From NCBI GenBank assembly GCA_002504405.1, contig DARO01000007.1, positions 59,299 to 123,298 of the forward strand: a stretch of DNA of 64,000 nucleotides. Direction: 5' to 3'. The first letter of the stretch is position 1. Each line of letters begins with the position of its first letter. This DNA comes from Methanomassiliicoccaceae archaeon UBA71 (GTDB taxonomy: Archaea; Thermoplasmatota; Thermoplasmata; Methanomassiliicoccales; Methanomethylophilaceae). Below the pieces are notes generated by a model, which searched no databases, was not told where the DNA came from, and was given only the letters and a program-made list of their open reading frames with translations. The translations under genes were made by a program, and so were the position numbers. Positions 18,234-26,903 of this stretch are shown here, one piece after another.

Positions 18234-19445
18234 TCAACTGGTGTGGTGCTTGATGAAGCGCTCCATCTTGTCGAAGGCCTCCTCCAGCACTTCCATGGGA
18301 GGTAGTGTGATCGTGCGGAAGTGACCGGACCCGAACTCGGGGTCGAATCCGCTCCCATGGACGACTACGACCCCCTCCTCGGCGATCAGGTCGAGCACGA
18401 AGTCTTTGTCGGTTTTCCACGGTGTGCCCTTCAGGTCTATGGAGGGGAACATGTAGAACGCCCCCTTCGCCCTGCGCGTCGAGATGCCGGGGATCTCGTT
18501 GAGCCTCTTGTAGGTGAAGTCGGACCTCTCCCTGAGCTTCCTGTTCATGTCGGCTATGTACTCCTGGGGCCCCTGGAGGGAAGCCCTTGCAGCCGCCTGG
18601 CAGGGGACGTTCGCGCAGATCCTAGCCCTGAACTGCTTCATCATGCCCTCGCGGACCTCGTCCATGAGGCCGTATTTGTCCATGAAGTAGCAGTATCCCA
18701 TCCTCCACCCGGGCATGACGTTGACCTTGGAGAAGCCGTTGAATATTACCCTGGGGACGTCGTCGGAGAGCCTGGACGCGGAGTAGAACTCCCCGTCCAT
18801 GATGATCTTGTCGTATATCTCGTCGGAGATCAGGGGTATGTCGTACTCCGCCGCTATGTCCCCTATCTCGACGACCGCCTTGGGGTCGTAGACCGCCCCC
18901 GTGGGGTTGTTGGGGTTGATGAGGATCAGGGCCTTTGTGCGGTTGGTGATGCGCTTCCTGATCATGTCGGTGTCCGGCCTCCAGTCCTCGTCCTCTATCT
19001 GCCTGTAGGAGACCGTGCGCCCCTCGTAGAAGTTGATGTACTGGGCGTAGGAGGGGTACCCCGGGCCGGGGACCAGTATCTCGTCCCCCGGCTCGACCAG
19101 CGTGCCCATCATCACGTTGATGCACTCGCTGACCCCCGCGGTCACGTAGACGTCCTGGGGGGTGATGCGCGCCCCGTGCTTCTCGTACTCCCTCTGGACG
19201 ATGGCCTCGCGGAGGTCGAGGTTCCCCTGGGAGTCGCCGTAGCCGTTGTCTGTCTCGTCGACGGCCGCCCTGAGCGTGGCCTTGAAGTACTCGGGGGTCT
19301 CGAAGTCCCACTTGTTGGGGTCCCCGATGTTCAGATCAAGGAGCTTCTTGCCGGCTTTGGCGGCAGCGGCGGCGGGAACCGTGACCTCACGTATCGCGTA
19401 GTTCATTCCCATCGACCTTCTGGATGCCTTGATCTTAGTCTTCAT
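18234..19445 (-). CDS. Class I/II aminotransferase (alanine/aspartate type)
   Basis: PLP-dependent aminotransferase of 403 residues, fold type I. Visible motifs: LDLNIGDPNKWDF near the N-terminus, the NPNNPTGAVYD loop, ISDEIYDKI (Asp binding the PLP nitrogen), the lysine motif FNGFSKVNVMPGWRMGY, and HFRTITLPP with the carboxylate-binding Arg. It resembles archaeal AlaT/AspC-like enzymes; the amino acid substrate cannot be read from the sequence. ATG 19445 is chosen, since the longer open frame upstream is low in similarity and a TATA box at 19474-19482 fits this start. Convergent with the recombinase. Confidence 0.85.
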   Translation of the reverse strand: MKTKIKASRRSMGMNYAIREVTVPAAAAAKAGKKLLDLNIGDPNKWDFETPEYFKATLRAAVDETDNGYGDSQGNLDLREAIVQREYEKHGARITPQDVYVTAGVSECINVMMGTLVEPGDEILVPGPGYPSYAQYINFYEGRTVSYRQIEDEDWRPDTDMIRKRITNRTKALILINPNNPTGAVYDPKAVVEIGDIAAEYDIPLISDEIYDKIIMDGEFYSASRLSDDVPRVIFNGFSKVNVMPGWRMGYCYFMDKYGLMDEVREGMMKQFRARICANVPCQAAARASLQGPQEYIADMNRKLRERSDFTYKRLNEIPGISTRRAKGAFYMFPSIDLKGTPWKTDKDFVLDLIAEEGVVVVHGSGFDPEFGSGHFRTITLPPMEVLEEAFDKMERFIKHHTS

Positions 19446-19473
19446 AAGCAATCGCCAGTGCACCAGCGTTTTT

Positions 19474-19482
19474 GGATATAAG
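19474..19482 (-). promoter_or_regulatory. TATA box of the aminotransferase gene
   Basis: CTTATATCC on the minus strand, about 29-37 nt before ATG 19445. Confidence 0.5.
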
Positions 19483-19555
19483 GGATGCGGGCGTCCGGGG
19501 ATGCGCGCCCCGGCGTGCCCGGAAGGTTTGAGGCGGGCGGATGCCCGCCATGGGC

Positions 19556-21280
19556 TCACAGCACGTAGCTGGTCCAGTACAGCTCGTAGGTCATCGTCGA
19601 CCCGTCCCTGTCCACCTCGAGGGCGTAGAGGATGCCGTCGTCCTGGCCTATGTAGCTGGTGTATACCGTCCCGTCCTCCGCGGTCCACGAGTACAGGTCG
19701 CAGTACCTGGTCCCGTACATCAGGTCGCAGGACATCTCGCATATGTACTCCCCGTTCTCGTACCCGGGACCCTTCAGCAGCCCCTCGACGGTCCAGGACT
19801 CCTCCACCCCGTCGTCAAGAACCGTGATCGTCCCATCGTCGTTGACGGCGGTGACCTGGATGTGCACCGTCTCGTCGTCGCTGTAATACAGGCACCAGTC
19901 GCCTGCCACGATGGACTCCCTGAGCTCGTTGCTCGGGAAGGGGTCGTCGCGGCCCCAGTCGTATCCGCTGTACGTGACGACGGTGTAGACCGTCTCGGTC
20001 CCGTCGTCGGCGAGGAGGGCTACCACGACGCCGTTGCTCCTGTAGACGGTGTACTGGACGCCCCCGTCCTCGAAGGAAACGGCCTCGCAGTCCAGGGCAC
20101 CCCAGGGGGTGTTCACCGTCTTTCCGTCAGCAGTCTCGCCGTCAATGGTCTGGAACGCTATGAACCAGGAGGTTCCCTCAGAGTACCCGACGTACACCAT
20201 GTCCTCGTATCTCGACGTCAGCGTCCTTCCGTCGTCGTAGACGCAGTAGACCTCATGGTCGACCTCCACCGAGTAGGTGGGGACCCCGTCCGTCATGTGG
20301 TATTCGACGGTGGTCACTGTGTATCCGAAGACGTCGTCCGCAGGCATTATGTCGTTCGCTCCGGACCCGATGACCAGGCTGGAGTACAGCAGGGTGTACT
20401 CCGTGTACCCGGATCCGTCGTACTCGTAGCGCAGGTACATGACGCCGTCGTCCCTGCCTATGTAGGTCTTGTCGTAGGATCCGTCGCCGTACTCCTCCAA
20501 GTAGACGTCGCACAGAATGTTGCCGTAGTCGACGGTCATGACGTAGGCCGTCCCCGAGGGGTCCAGGCCCCTGTACCCGTCGGTGTGGAGGAACTCCGAC
20601 ACCGTCACCGTCTCGTAGGCGTCCGTGCCTACGATGGAGAAGGTGACGTTGCCGCCATCCACTGCGGTGACGGCCTTCGTGTACGTTCTGCTGCTTGTCA
20701 GGCTGCCGCCCTCGTATGTGTTGGCCAGGTAGGACATGACGTCCCCGACCTCGACCTCGGTCTCCTGCACGTTCGTGTTCACATCTATCTTGCCCCCGTA
20801 CACCGTGGACTCGATCAGCAGGAAAGTGTAGGTCGAGTAGCTGTCGACACCCTCGAACTTCACGAACGCGTTCGTGCGCGGGTCCTTCCAGTAGGTCCAG
20901 GTCTCGCCGTCACTCTCATAGACGTAAACGTCGCACTCCGCGGTCATACCCATGAATTCCACGGATTCTGTCCTGACCGGGTCCTGGTACTTGTCAACGG
21001 TGTAGTCGGGAGCGGTTAAGAAGCGGTCCTCTCCTGATACCGCGTTCATCAGCAGGCGAACTCCGTCGACCTCCTCGAACACGTATTCGTAGAAGTAGTA
21101 GTAACCGGCGGCCTCTCCGTTCGTCGGATCCTCGGCCACCACCTCGTATAGGAACATGTCCCCGACACCCGACTCCCTGAGCTCATCCTCATCGCCCTGG
21201 GATAGGTGCCATGCAATGGCCGAAGCGGCTACCACCGCCACCACTGCCACGATGATTATAGCGATGTTTCTGGTGTTCAT
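19556..21280 (-). CDS. Membrane-anchored exported protein with four ~130-residue repeats
   Basis: 574 residues. An N-terminal membrane anchor (IAIIIVAVVAVVAASAIAW) is followed by four related beta-rich modules at about 34-160, 174-303, 311-440 and 450-573. Shared features are a start like ELRES-x-x-GD, one Cys in the middle (Cys116 GMTAECDVYV, Cys257 GNILCDVYL, Cys398 GALDCEAV, Cys527 GTRYCDLYS), and an end like YT-x-LL-x-S. No named family recognised. The domain presumably binds something outside the membrane; unknown. A TATA-like TTTTATATT at 21301-21309 lies 21-29 nt upstream of ATG 21280. Confidence 0.7.
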   Translation of the reverse strand: MNTRNIAIIIVAVVAVVAASAIAWHLSQGDEDELRESGVGDMFLYEVVAEDPTNGEAAGYYYFYEYVFEEVDGVRLLMNAVSGEDRFLTAPDYTVDKYQDPVRTESVEFMGMTAECDVYVYESDGETWTYWKDPRTNAFVKFEGVDSYSTYTFLLIESTVYGGKIDVNTNVQETEVEVGDVMSYLANTYEGGSLTSSRTYTKAVTAVDGGNVTFSIVGTDAYETVTVSEFLHTDGYRGLDPSGTAYVMTVDYGNILCDVYLEEYGDGSYDKTYIGRDDGVMYLRYEYDGSGYTEYTLLYSSLVIGSGANDIMPADDVFGYTVTTVEYHMTDGVPTYSVEVDHEVYCVYDDGRTLTSRYEDMVYVGYSEGTSWFIAFQTIDGETADGKTVNTPWGALDCEAVSFEDGGVQYTVYRSNGVVVALLADDGTETVYTVVTYSGYDWGRDDPFPSNELRESIVAGDWCLYYSDDETVHIQVTAVNDDGTITVLDDGVEESWTVEGLLKGPGYENGEYICEMSCDLMYGTRYCDLYSWTAEDGTVYTSYIGQDDGILYALEVDRDGSTMTYELYWTSYVL

Positions 21281-21409
21281 TGTTTACTGATTGGTTTGTC
21301 AATATAAAAACCGATATCTTGATCCGGGTTGCAACCGGAGTCGTCGGTAGATGTGGCATGTCTGTTGCCCGGCGGCATGGGCATGGCGGGGGCAGGCCCC
21401 ATGGTTTGG

Positions 21410-21473
21410 AAAAAAAGGGTGGCCTCCGGCGTCCACCATGCCCTTGCGGAAGGGTGCCTGGCAGCCGCCGGAG
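21410..21473 (-). terminator. Terminator of the small Cys-protein gene
   Basis: On the minus strand CTCCGGCG (21473-21466) pairs with CGCCGGAG (21431-21424), followed by CCACCC and seven T (21416-21410). Confidence 0.6.
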
Positions 21474-21482
21474 TGGTTACGG

Positions 21483-21797
21483 TCATTCGATCTTGAACGA
21501 GACGTCCTTCTTAAGCCCGAGGTCGCCGCCCACCTCCACGGCCTTCACCACTGCGCAGGGGACGGGGCAGGCGGTGTGCTTGATGTTCCTCTCGGCCCAG
21601 CCGTATACCTTGGACTGGGAGAACGGGGCGCCGACCTCCTCCCAGGAGCAGATGGGCTCGATGGCCTCCTTGGAGACCATGGGGCAGTCGCTCTCGATGC
21701 TGATGATGACGTTCATCATATCCTCGGAGGGCTTGGCGCTGATGACGGTAGTCTTCCCGCAGATGCCTGCTTTGACGGTGATCTTGCACTCTGCCAT
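21483..21797 (-). CDS. Conserved small cysteine-containing protein, unknown
   Basis: 104 residues, six Cys: Cys4, Cys13 in the N-terminal strand region, Cys38 and Cys50 in the middle, and CPVPC (77-81) near the end. The arrangement suggests metal or Fe-S binding. Similar short proteins occur in methanogens and clostridia as far as I recall, but I cannot name a function. Single-gene unit with a TTTAAATA-like promoter before ATG 21797 and a clear terminator. Confidence 0.55.
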   Translation of the reverse strand: MAECKITVKAGICGKTTVISAKPSEDMMNVIISIESDCPMVSKEAIEPICSWEEVGAPFSQSKVYGWAERNIKHTACPVPCAVVKAVEVGGDLGLKKDVSFKIE

Positions 21798-21849
21798 AGT
21801 TATCTGATGGATAAGGGATGAAAAATGTTTAAATAGGTTTGGCTGGCGG

Positions 21850-23154
21850 TCAGTTCCACCAGCTTCCGCGGCGGTCGATGGTCTCGTCCCTGTCCGGGCC
21901 GAGGCTTATCAGGTCCGCGGGGGTCTTGAGGTACCTCTCGGTGAACTCGATGTACTCGCGCATCTCCCCGGGCAGGTTGTCGTACCCCGCCCTGACCACG
22001 GCGCCGGTGTCGTCCCAGCCCTTCCAGCCCTTGAGGTACTCGTACACGGGTTTAGCCCTGTTGAGCTTGGAGATGGATGCGGGGAAGTGCCTGACCTCCT
22101 CCCCGTCGATCTCGTACGCCACGCACACGGGGAGCTCGGGGATGTCGCTGAGGATGTCGATCTTCGTCATGCACAGGGAAGTGAAGCCGCACATCCTGGC
22201 CGAGTGCTCGCAAACCACGAGGTCGAGCCATCCGCACCTCCTGCCCCTGCCGGTGGTCACGCCGAACTCTCCTCCCTTGTGCTGGAGGGCCAGCTCCTCC
22301 TCCCCGGAGAGCTCTGTGACGAAGGGCCCCTCCCCGACGCGGGTGGTGTATGCCTTTATGACCCCTATGACGCCGTCTATCCTGTTGGGGGCGACTCCGG
22401 CCCCAGTGCATATTCCGCCGCCGCAGGTGGCCGAGGACGTGACGTACGGGTAGGTCCCGTGGTCGATGTCCAGCATGGCGCCCTGGGCGCCCTCGAAGAT
22501 GACGTTCTTCCCCTGGTCCAGGGATTCGTTGACCAGGACGGAGGTGTCGCATATGCAGTGCCCGACCATGTCCCTCCACCTCCTCATCTTCTCGTGCAGG
22601 GACTCGTCGGTGCAGGAGCAGGGCTCGGCGCCCATGAGGTCGAGGATGTCCTTCTTGTATGGCAGGATGAACGAGATCTTGTCGTCGAGCAGGTCGTCCT
22701 CCAGGAGGTCGCCGGCCCTGAATCCGATCCTGGCGATCTTGTCCTGGTAGGCGGGCCCGATGCCCTTCTTCGTGGTGCCTACGACGTTCTTCCCGCGGTA
22801 CTTCTCCTCGGCCCCGTCAAGCTTCTTGTGGTAGTTCATGATGAGATGGGCCCTGTCGGAGATGCGGAGGCCGTCTATGCTGCCTCCCGCCTGCAGGACC
22901 TGGTCGATCTCCTCTCCCAGCTCCTCGAGGTTCACGACCACCCCGTTGCCTATCACGGCGAGCTTCCCCGGCCTGACGACTCCGGAGGGGAGGCCGTGGA
23001 GCTTGAACACCTTCCCGTCCACGATGATGGTGTGGCCGGCGTTGTTGCCTCCCTGGAACCTGACGATGAGGTCCGCCTCCTCGTCGAGGTAGTCTGTGAT
23101 CTTTCCTTTCCCTTCGTCGCCCCACTGGGCTCCGATGATAGCGAGACTGGGCAT
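21850..23154 (-). CDS. purA: Adenylosuccinate synthetase
   Basis: GTP-dependent ligation of IMP and aspartate to adenylosuccinate in AMP synthesis. 434 residues. N-terminal GAQWGDEGKGKITD (P-loop GDEGKGK at 12-18, catalytic Asp13), GNNAGHTI with catalytic His41, the IMP-binding TTKKGIGPAY, FEGAQGAMLDIDHGTYPYVT, and TTGRGRRCGWLD near the C-terminus are all present. Start ATG 23154 coincides with the family N-terminus MPSLAIIGAQWGD. Stands alone between two minus-strand units. Confidence 0.96.
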   Translation of the reverse strand: MPSLAIIGAQWGDEGKGKITDYLDEEADLIVRFQGGNNAGHTIIVDGKVFKLHGLPSGVVRPGKLAVIGNGVVVNLEELGEEIDQVLQAGGSIDGLRISDRAHLIMNYHKKLDGAEEKYRGKNVVGTTKKGIGPAYQDKIARIGFRAGDLLEDDLLDDKISFILPYKKDILDLMGAEPCSCTDESLHEKMRRWRDMVGHCICDTSVLVNESLDQGKNVIFEGAQGAMLDIDHGTYPYVTSSATCGGGICTGAGVAPNRIDGVIGVIKAYTTRVGEGPFVTELSGEEELALQHKGGEFGVTTGRGRRCGWLDLVVCEHSARMCGFTSLCMTKIDILSDIPELPVCVAYEIDGEEVRHFPASISKLNRAKPVYEYLKGWKGWDDTGAVVRAGYDNLPGEMREYIEFTERYLKTPADLISLGPDRDETIDRRGSWWN

Positions 23155-23232
23155 TTATGGCACCTGAGAATTTGATGGTGCGGGGTTATATATGAGTGTC
23201 GGAGGCCAGTGGCCGGGGCGGCCGTCTTAACA

Positions 23233-24342
23233 TCATCTGGAGCGGTCGGGGCTGCTCTCCCTGTAGAGGACCTTGAGCTCCTCCAGCGGGATGTCCGTCT
23301 TGAAGCACGTGGGGGACACATGGGACTTGGAGGCCCTGCCGTGCTCGTTGAGCATGAGGATGAAATCGTCGATCCTCGGAGGGGACATCCTCAGGTGGGA
23401 GGACATCTCGCTCATGTCGTACACGTAGACCTGGTCGTCCAGCTCGTTCCTCCAGAGGTCGAGGTATTTGGAGCACCTCTTCTCCTCGGCCATCCCGGCG
23501 GGGTCCATCCTCCCGAGGAGGCCGGCGTCGTGGAGCGGTCCCATCCAGAAAGGGCCTAGCCTGTGGTCCGCGTCCGGTAGCTTCGAGATGGACCTCTCCA
23601 TGGTGGAGTCGTCGTGTCCCATGTAACCGAGCTGCGCCAGGCTGTCGTCAGCCGCCTTCGCGCCCTCGGTCACCTGCACGTACGTCCTGAAATAGTGGTC
23701 CGCGTAGAACGACAGAAGGGGTTTCATGCCCCTGTCGAACTTGGCCAGCTCCCTGGCGATGTTGCACATGAGGATCCTGAGCCCGCTCTCGTGGCACATG
23801 TATCCGCGAACCGGCTCGCACTGGTACCTGCGCCGGCACTTGGGCGAGTGGGCTCCCGCCAGCGGCGCCGTGTCCGTAGCCGTTATCGCAAGGATTCCGT
23901 GCTTCGCGCATCCCCTCACCGCCGACTGGATGTAGGGGACAGGCGATCCGAAAGGGTCCAGGTCGACGTAGTCGTAGGATTCCTCCGTGAACAGGATGTG
24001 GAGGTTCTTGTTGGATGCGATGCAGTTGGAGAGACTGTTAAGGCGGATGTTCTCCTCGATGTACGGGATCGCCGACGGGCTGATGTCGTTGGCGGTCACC
24101 TCGGTACCGGGCACCTCGTTCGCGATTCTGACCGCCCTGGATCCCGTGGCGGTCATGGCGTCGGCCACGGTCATGCGGTCCCTGCCGATCGCCCTGAGGA
24201 ACATGACGCTGACGTCCCTGTTGAAGGACATCTGCTCGTTGAAGAAAACGGACCCCATCTTCTTGCCGGGCCCGTGGACGGAATGGTCGATCGGCACGAG
24301 GATGTCGGTGGACCCCTCGCGGATGACCGAACCCTCGGGCAT
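23233..24342 (-). CDS. trm1: tRNA (guanine26-N2)-dimethyltransferase
   Basis: SAM-dependent enzyme that dimethylates G26 of tRNA. 369 residues. The SAM-binding region ADAMTATGSRAVRIANE and TANDISPSAI, and the catalytic DLDPFGSPVPYI motif, identify Trm1. A Cys cluster (CRRRYQCEPVRGYMC) fits the zinc-binding element seen in archaeal members. Its ATG overlaps the TGA of the upstream NTPase gene, so the two are cotranscribed. Confidence 0.92.
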   Translation of the reverse strand: MPEGSVIREGSTDILVPIDHSVHGPGKKMGSVFFNEQMSFNRDVSVMFLRAIGRDRMTVADAMTATGSRAVRIANEVPGTEVTANDISPSAIPYIEENIRLNSLSNCIASNKNLHILFTEESYDYVDLDPFGSPVPYIQSAVRGCAKHGILAITATDTAPLAGAHSPKCRRRYQCEPVRGYMCHESGLRILMCNIARELAKFDRGMKPLLSFYADHYFRTYVQVTEGAKAADDSLAQLGYMGHDDSTMERSISKLPDADHRLGPFWMGPLHDAGLLGRMDPAGMAEEKRCSKYLDLWRNELDDQVYVYDMSEMSSHLRMSPPRIDDFILMLNEHGRASKSHVSPTCFKTDIPLEELKVLYRESSPDRSR

Positions 24343-24893
24343 CAGACGTTCTCCCCGCTCATAAGACGGACGATCTTGTAGGGGAGGATGTTGCGGTTGG
24401 TCGGGGTCACTTCAAGGATCCTCACGTCGTCCCTCCTCCTTATGTCCTGCAGGAGGGGGTTCCTCGATTTCTTGTGAAGGGTGATTATCATGGGCTTGTC
24501 CGCGTCCAGCGCCTCTTTGACGGCGTCGATGAACAGCTGGCTCTCGACCTCCATCTTGCCCACCTCGTCGATGACGATGATGTCGCAGTCCTGGCAGGCC
24601 TCTTTTATCGCTTTGACGCCGATCTCCTCGAGTTTGGAGAGGTCGACGCCAATCTTCCCGATCATTATCTTGCTCTCGATCTCTGTGCTCGCGAAGACGG
24701 CGGTTTCGCCCGTCGCTAGGTTCCTTACCGTGAACCCGGTTTTGTGCCTACCGTCCCCAACCGGCTCGTCGATCATGCCACCGATCGAGAGTTCCTCCTC
24801 CCGAAGCATTTCTATAACCCTGAGGAGCGCATAGGTTTTGCCGGAGCCAGGAAGACCTGTGATCCCGATCTTGATATCTGCTATCATGGACAT
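24342..24893 (-). CDS. THEP1-type nucleoside-triphosphatase
   Basis: P-loop NTPase of about 183 residues in the THEP1/NTPase_1 family. Walker A GLPGSGKTYALLRV at the N-terminus, FTVRNLATGE in the middle, and Walker B DIIVIDEVGKMEVESQLF. Members hydrolyse many NTPs; the biological role is not settled. ATG 24893 (or 24887) is used because the open frame continues 37 codons into the AT-rich promoter (TATATAAAC near 24934-24942). Overlaps trm1 by one codon. Confidence 0.85.
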   Translation of the reverse strand: MSMIADIKIGITGLPGSGKTYALLRVIEMLREEELSIGGMIDEPVGDGRHKTGFTVRNLATGETAVFASTEIESKIMIGKIGVDLSKLEEIGVKAIKEACQDCDIIVIDEVGKMEVESQLFIDAVKEALDADKPMIITLHKKSRNPLLQDIRRRDDVRILEVTPTNRNILPYKIVRLMSGENV

Positions 24894-25062
24894 GCCCGCC
24901 AGTGGAAAGACTGGCCTATCCGCAATGTACTTCAGACTATATAAACGATGGTTCAGTGTGTCGGATAATTTGCAAGACGGTCCGACGTTGGGTACGGAAT
25001 CCATGCCGAATTATACGTCGATCGTCGAACAATGGCCACCGGCCTACGAATGGCCAGCGTTC

Positions 25063-25440
25063 TCAGGAGATGTCGGACACGAACATCAGCGGGTACCCGA
25101 GTTCGGTGTCGTATCTCATCTCCGCGGTCACCCTCGTGCTGCCGATCCTGACGGTCACCACGGCGTCTATCATGTCGCCCGTGAGCGAGCAGTACGAGTA
25201 CCTGTCCCCGCCCTCTACGAACTTGGAGCGGTCGATTGCGATGCTGACGGACTCGACGTACGGCTGCACGGATATGGCTGTGCGGATCGACTCCTCCAGG
25301 GCCTCCACGGATCCCGCGTTGAAGGGCACGCCCACGAACTGGTGGTAGATCGTCCCCATCTTAATCCCGGCCTCGAACAGCGCCCTGTCCCTATCCCCGC
25401 AAGCGAATCTGCCCGCCGCAATGTCTTCCCTGGAGCTCAT
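25063..25440 (-). CDS. mptD: Dihydroneopterin aldolase, archaeal (MptD family)
   Basis: Cleaves 7,8-dihydroneopterin to 6-hydroxymethyl-dihydropterin in methanopterin/folate-type cofactor synthesis. 125 residues, the normal length. The signature FEAGIKMGTIYHQFVGVPF, with EALEESIRTAI following and a C-terminal YDTELGYPLMFVSDI, matches archaeal MptD rather than bacterial FolB. Single gene, divergent from nadA. In an order said to lack the usual methyl branch of methanogenesis, the pterin may serve other one-carbon reactions such as GlyA; this link is inference. Confidence 0.85.
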   Translation of the reverse strand: MSSREDIAAGRFACGDRDRALFEAGIKMGTIYHQFVGVPFNAGSVEALEESIRTAISVQPYVESVSIAIDRSKFVEGGDRYSYCSLTGDMIDAVVTVRIGSTRVTAEMRYDTELGYPLMFVSDIS

Positions 25441-25514
25441 CGTCCGGCGTATGCCGTGTCGACTTGATTAAAGCGACGGCTCCGGAGGGGATCCCCGCTC
25501 ATCGGAGGGGGCAG

Positions 25515-25522
25515 GATATATC
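25515..25522 (+). promoter_or_regulatory. TATA box deciding the nadA start
   Basis: GATATATC lies 25-32 nt before ATG 25547, the spacing seen for other leaderless starts here, but only 13-20 nt before ATG 25535. Confidence 0.55.
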
Positions 25523-25546
25523 TACTGGCTTTCCATGGTACCGCCC

Positions 25547-26449
25547 ATGGACGATATCGGGGAACGCATCGCGGAGCTCAAGAAGGAGCGCAACGCGGTG
25601 ATCCTTGCGCACAACTACTGCCTTCCTGAGGTACAGGACCTGGCCGACCACGTCGGGGATTCGCTGGGGCTCTCCATAGCGGCATCGAAGACCGACGCGG
25701 ACGTCATCGTGTTCTGCGGGGTGACGTTCATGGCAGAGACCGCCAAGATCCTCAGCCCCGGCAAGACCGTGCTGATCCCCGATCCCGCCGCGGTCTGCGC
25801 CATGGCGCAGATGTGCACCCCCGAGCAGATCCGCACCGAGAGGGAGGCCAACCCCGGGCTGGAGGTCGTGGGATATGTCAACTCTACCGCCGCATGCAAG
25901 GCAGAGATGGACATCTGCTGCACATCCTCCAACGCCGTCGCCGTCGTGTCCTCCTTGGAGGGCGAGGGGGCCATATTCGTTCCCGACAAGAACCTCGGGT
26001 CCTACGCGGCGTCCAAATGCCCTTCGAAGAGGATGGTCCTGTGGAACGGCTTCTGCCCGGTCCACCAGTCGATCTCCGTCCAGCAGGTGACGGATCTCAA
26101 GGCAGCCCATCCGGGCGCCGAGGTGCTCGCGCATCCCGAATGCCGCGGGGAGGTCCTGGAGCTGGCGGACGTGGTCGGGTCCACCGAGGCGATGCTCACC
26201 CATTGCCGTTCCTCGGACAGGGACGAGTTCATCGTCCTCACAGAGGTGGGTATGCGCCACAGGATGGAGAGGAGCTGCCCCGGCAAGTCCTTCTACTTCC
26301 CCGAGTCCGCGGTGTGCGGGGCCATGAAGATGGCCACGCCTGAGACCGTTGCCACCCTGCTCGAGAATATGGACCGCAGGGTGGAGCTCCCCGCCGACAT
26401 CGTGGACAGGGCGCGCAGGCCCGTCCAGAGGATGATCGGCGGCTCATGA
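25547..26449 (+). CDS. nadA: Quinolinate synthase
   Basis: [4Fe-4S] enzyme that condenses iminoaspartate with DHAP to quinolinate in NAD synthesis. About 300 residues. RIAELKKERNAVILAHNYC is the family N-terminus; cluster Cys are seen in VIVFCGVTFMAETAKIL, WNGFCPVHQ and SAVCGAMKMAT. ATG 25547 is preferred over 25535 on promoter spacing and homologous N-termini. Its partner nadB/nadX is not in the window. Ends in a 6-bp convergent overlap (TCATGA) with the next gene. Confidence 0.95.
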   Translation: MDDIGERIAELKKERNAVILAHNYCLPEVQDLADHVGDSLGLSIAASKTDADVIVFCGVTFMAETAKILSPGKTVLIPDPAAVCAMAQMCTPEQIRTEREANPGLEVVGYVNSTAACKAEMDICCTSSNAVAVVSSLEGEGAIFVPDKNLGSYAASKCPSKRMVLWNGFCPVHQSISVQQVTDLKAAHPGAEVLAHPECRGEVLELADVVGSTEAMLTHCRSSDRDEFIVLTEVGMRHRMERSCPGKSFYFPESAVCGAMKMATPETVATLLENMDRRVELPADIVDRARRPVQRMIGGS

Positions 26450-26899
26450 GAACATCGGGTCCTTCCTGATGGCGCTGGCCGGGATCAGGTCCTTCAGTTT
26501 GCCGTCGTTGATGTCCACGGTCTTGAACGCGATGGTCATCAGGTGCTTGACGGTGTTGACCGAGGGTATGCTGTCGAAGTAGCTCTGCACGATCTTGAAG
26601 TAGATCTTGGGCTCCCAGTCCGCCATGAAGAACCCTCCGTTGTTGATCGTGTTGTTGAGGGTGTTCAGTTCCGGGACGAGCTTCTTCCTGGCATCCTCGG
26701 GGATGTCGAACAGAAGGTAGCAGTAGATGTTCAGGGTGAGGTTGTCCTTGTCCACGGTGACGATCATCCCGATCGGGTTGTCGTCCCCCATGGCGCTCAG
26801 GACGACGGTGCCGTCCTCCTTGGACTCGTACTGGAGGTCCATCTCCTCCAGTGCCCCGCGGATGTTCTTGTAGATCTTCTCCTCTTTGGAGTCGAACAC
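26444..26899 (-). CDS. YbjN-domain protein
   Basis: 151-residue soluble protein with the layout of YbjN/type III secretion chaperone-like domains: N-terminal helix, strands TVVLSAMGDD and IGMIVTVDKD, LNIYCYLLFDIPED, then LNTLNNTINNGGFFMAD and a C-terminal helix. Role unknown; the fold is often a protein-binding module. It lies 4 bp after the citrate synthase gene on the same strand and is probably cotranscribed. Confidence 0.65.
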   Translation of the reverse strand: MFDSKEEKIYKNIRGALEEMDLQYESKEDGTVVLSAMGDDNPIGMIVTVDKDNLTLNIYCYLLFDIPEDARKKLVPELNTLNNTINNGGFFMADWEPKIYFKIVQSYFDSIPSVNTVKHLMTIAFKTVDINDGKLKDLIPASAIRKDPMFS

Positions 26900-26903
26900 G
26901 GTA

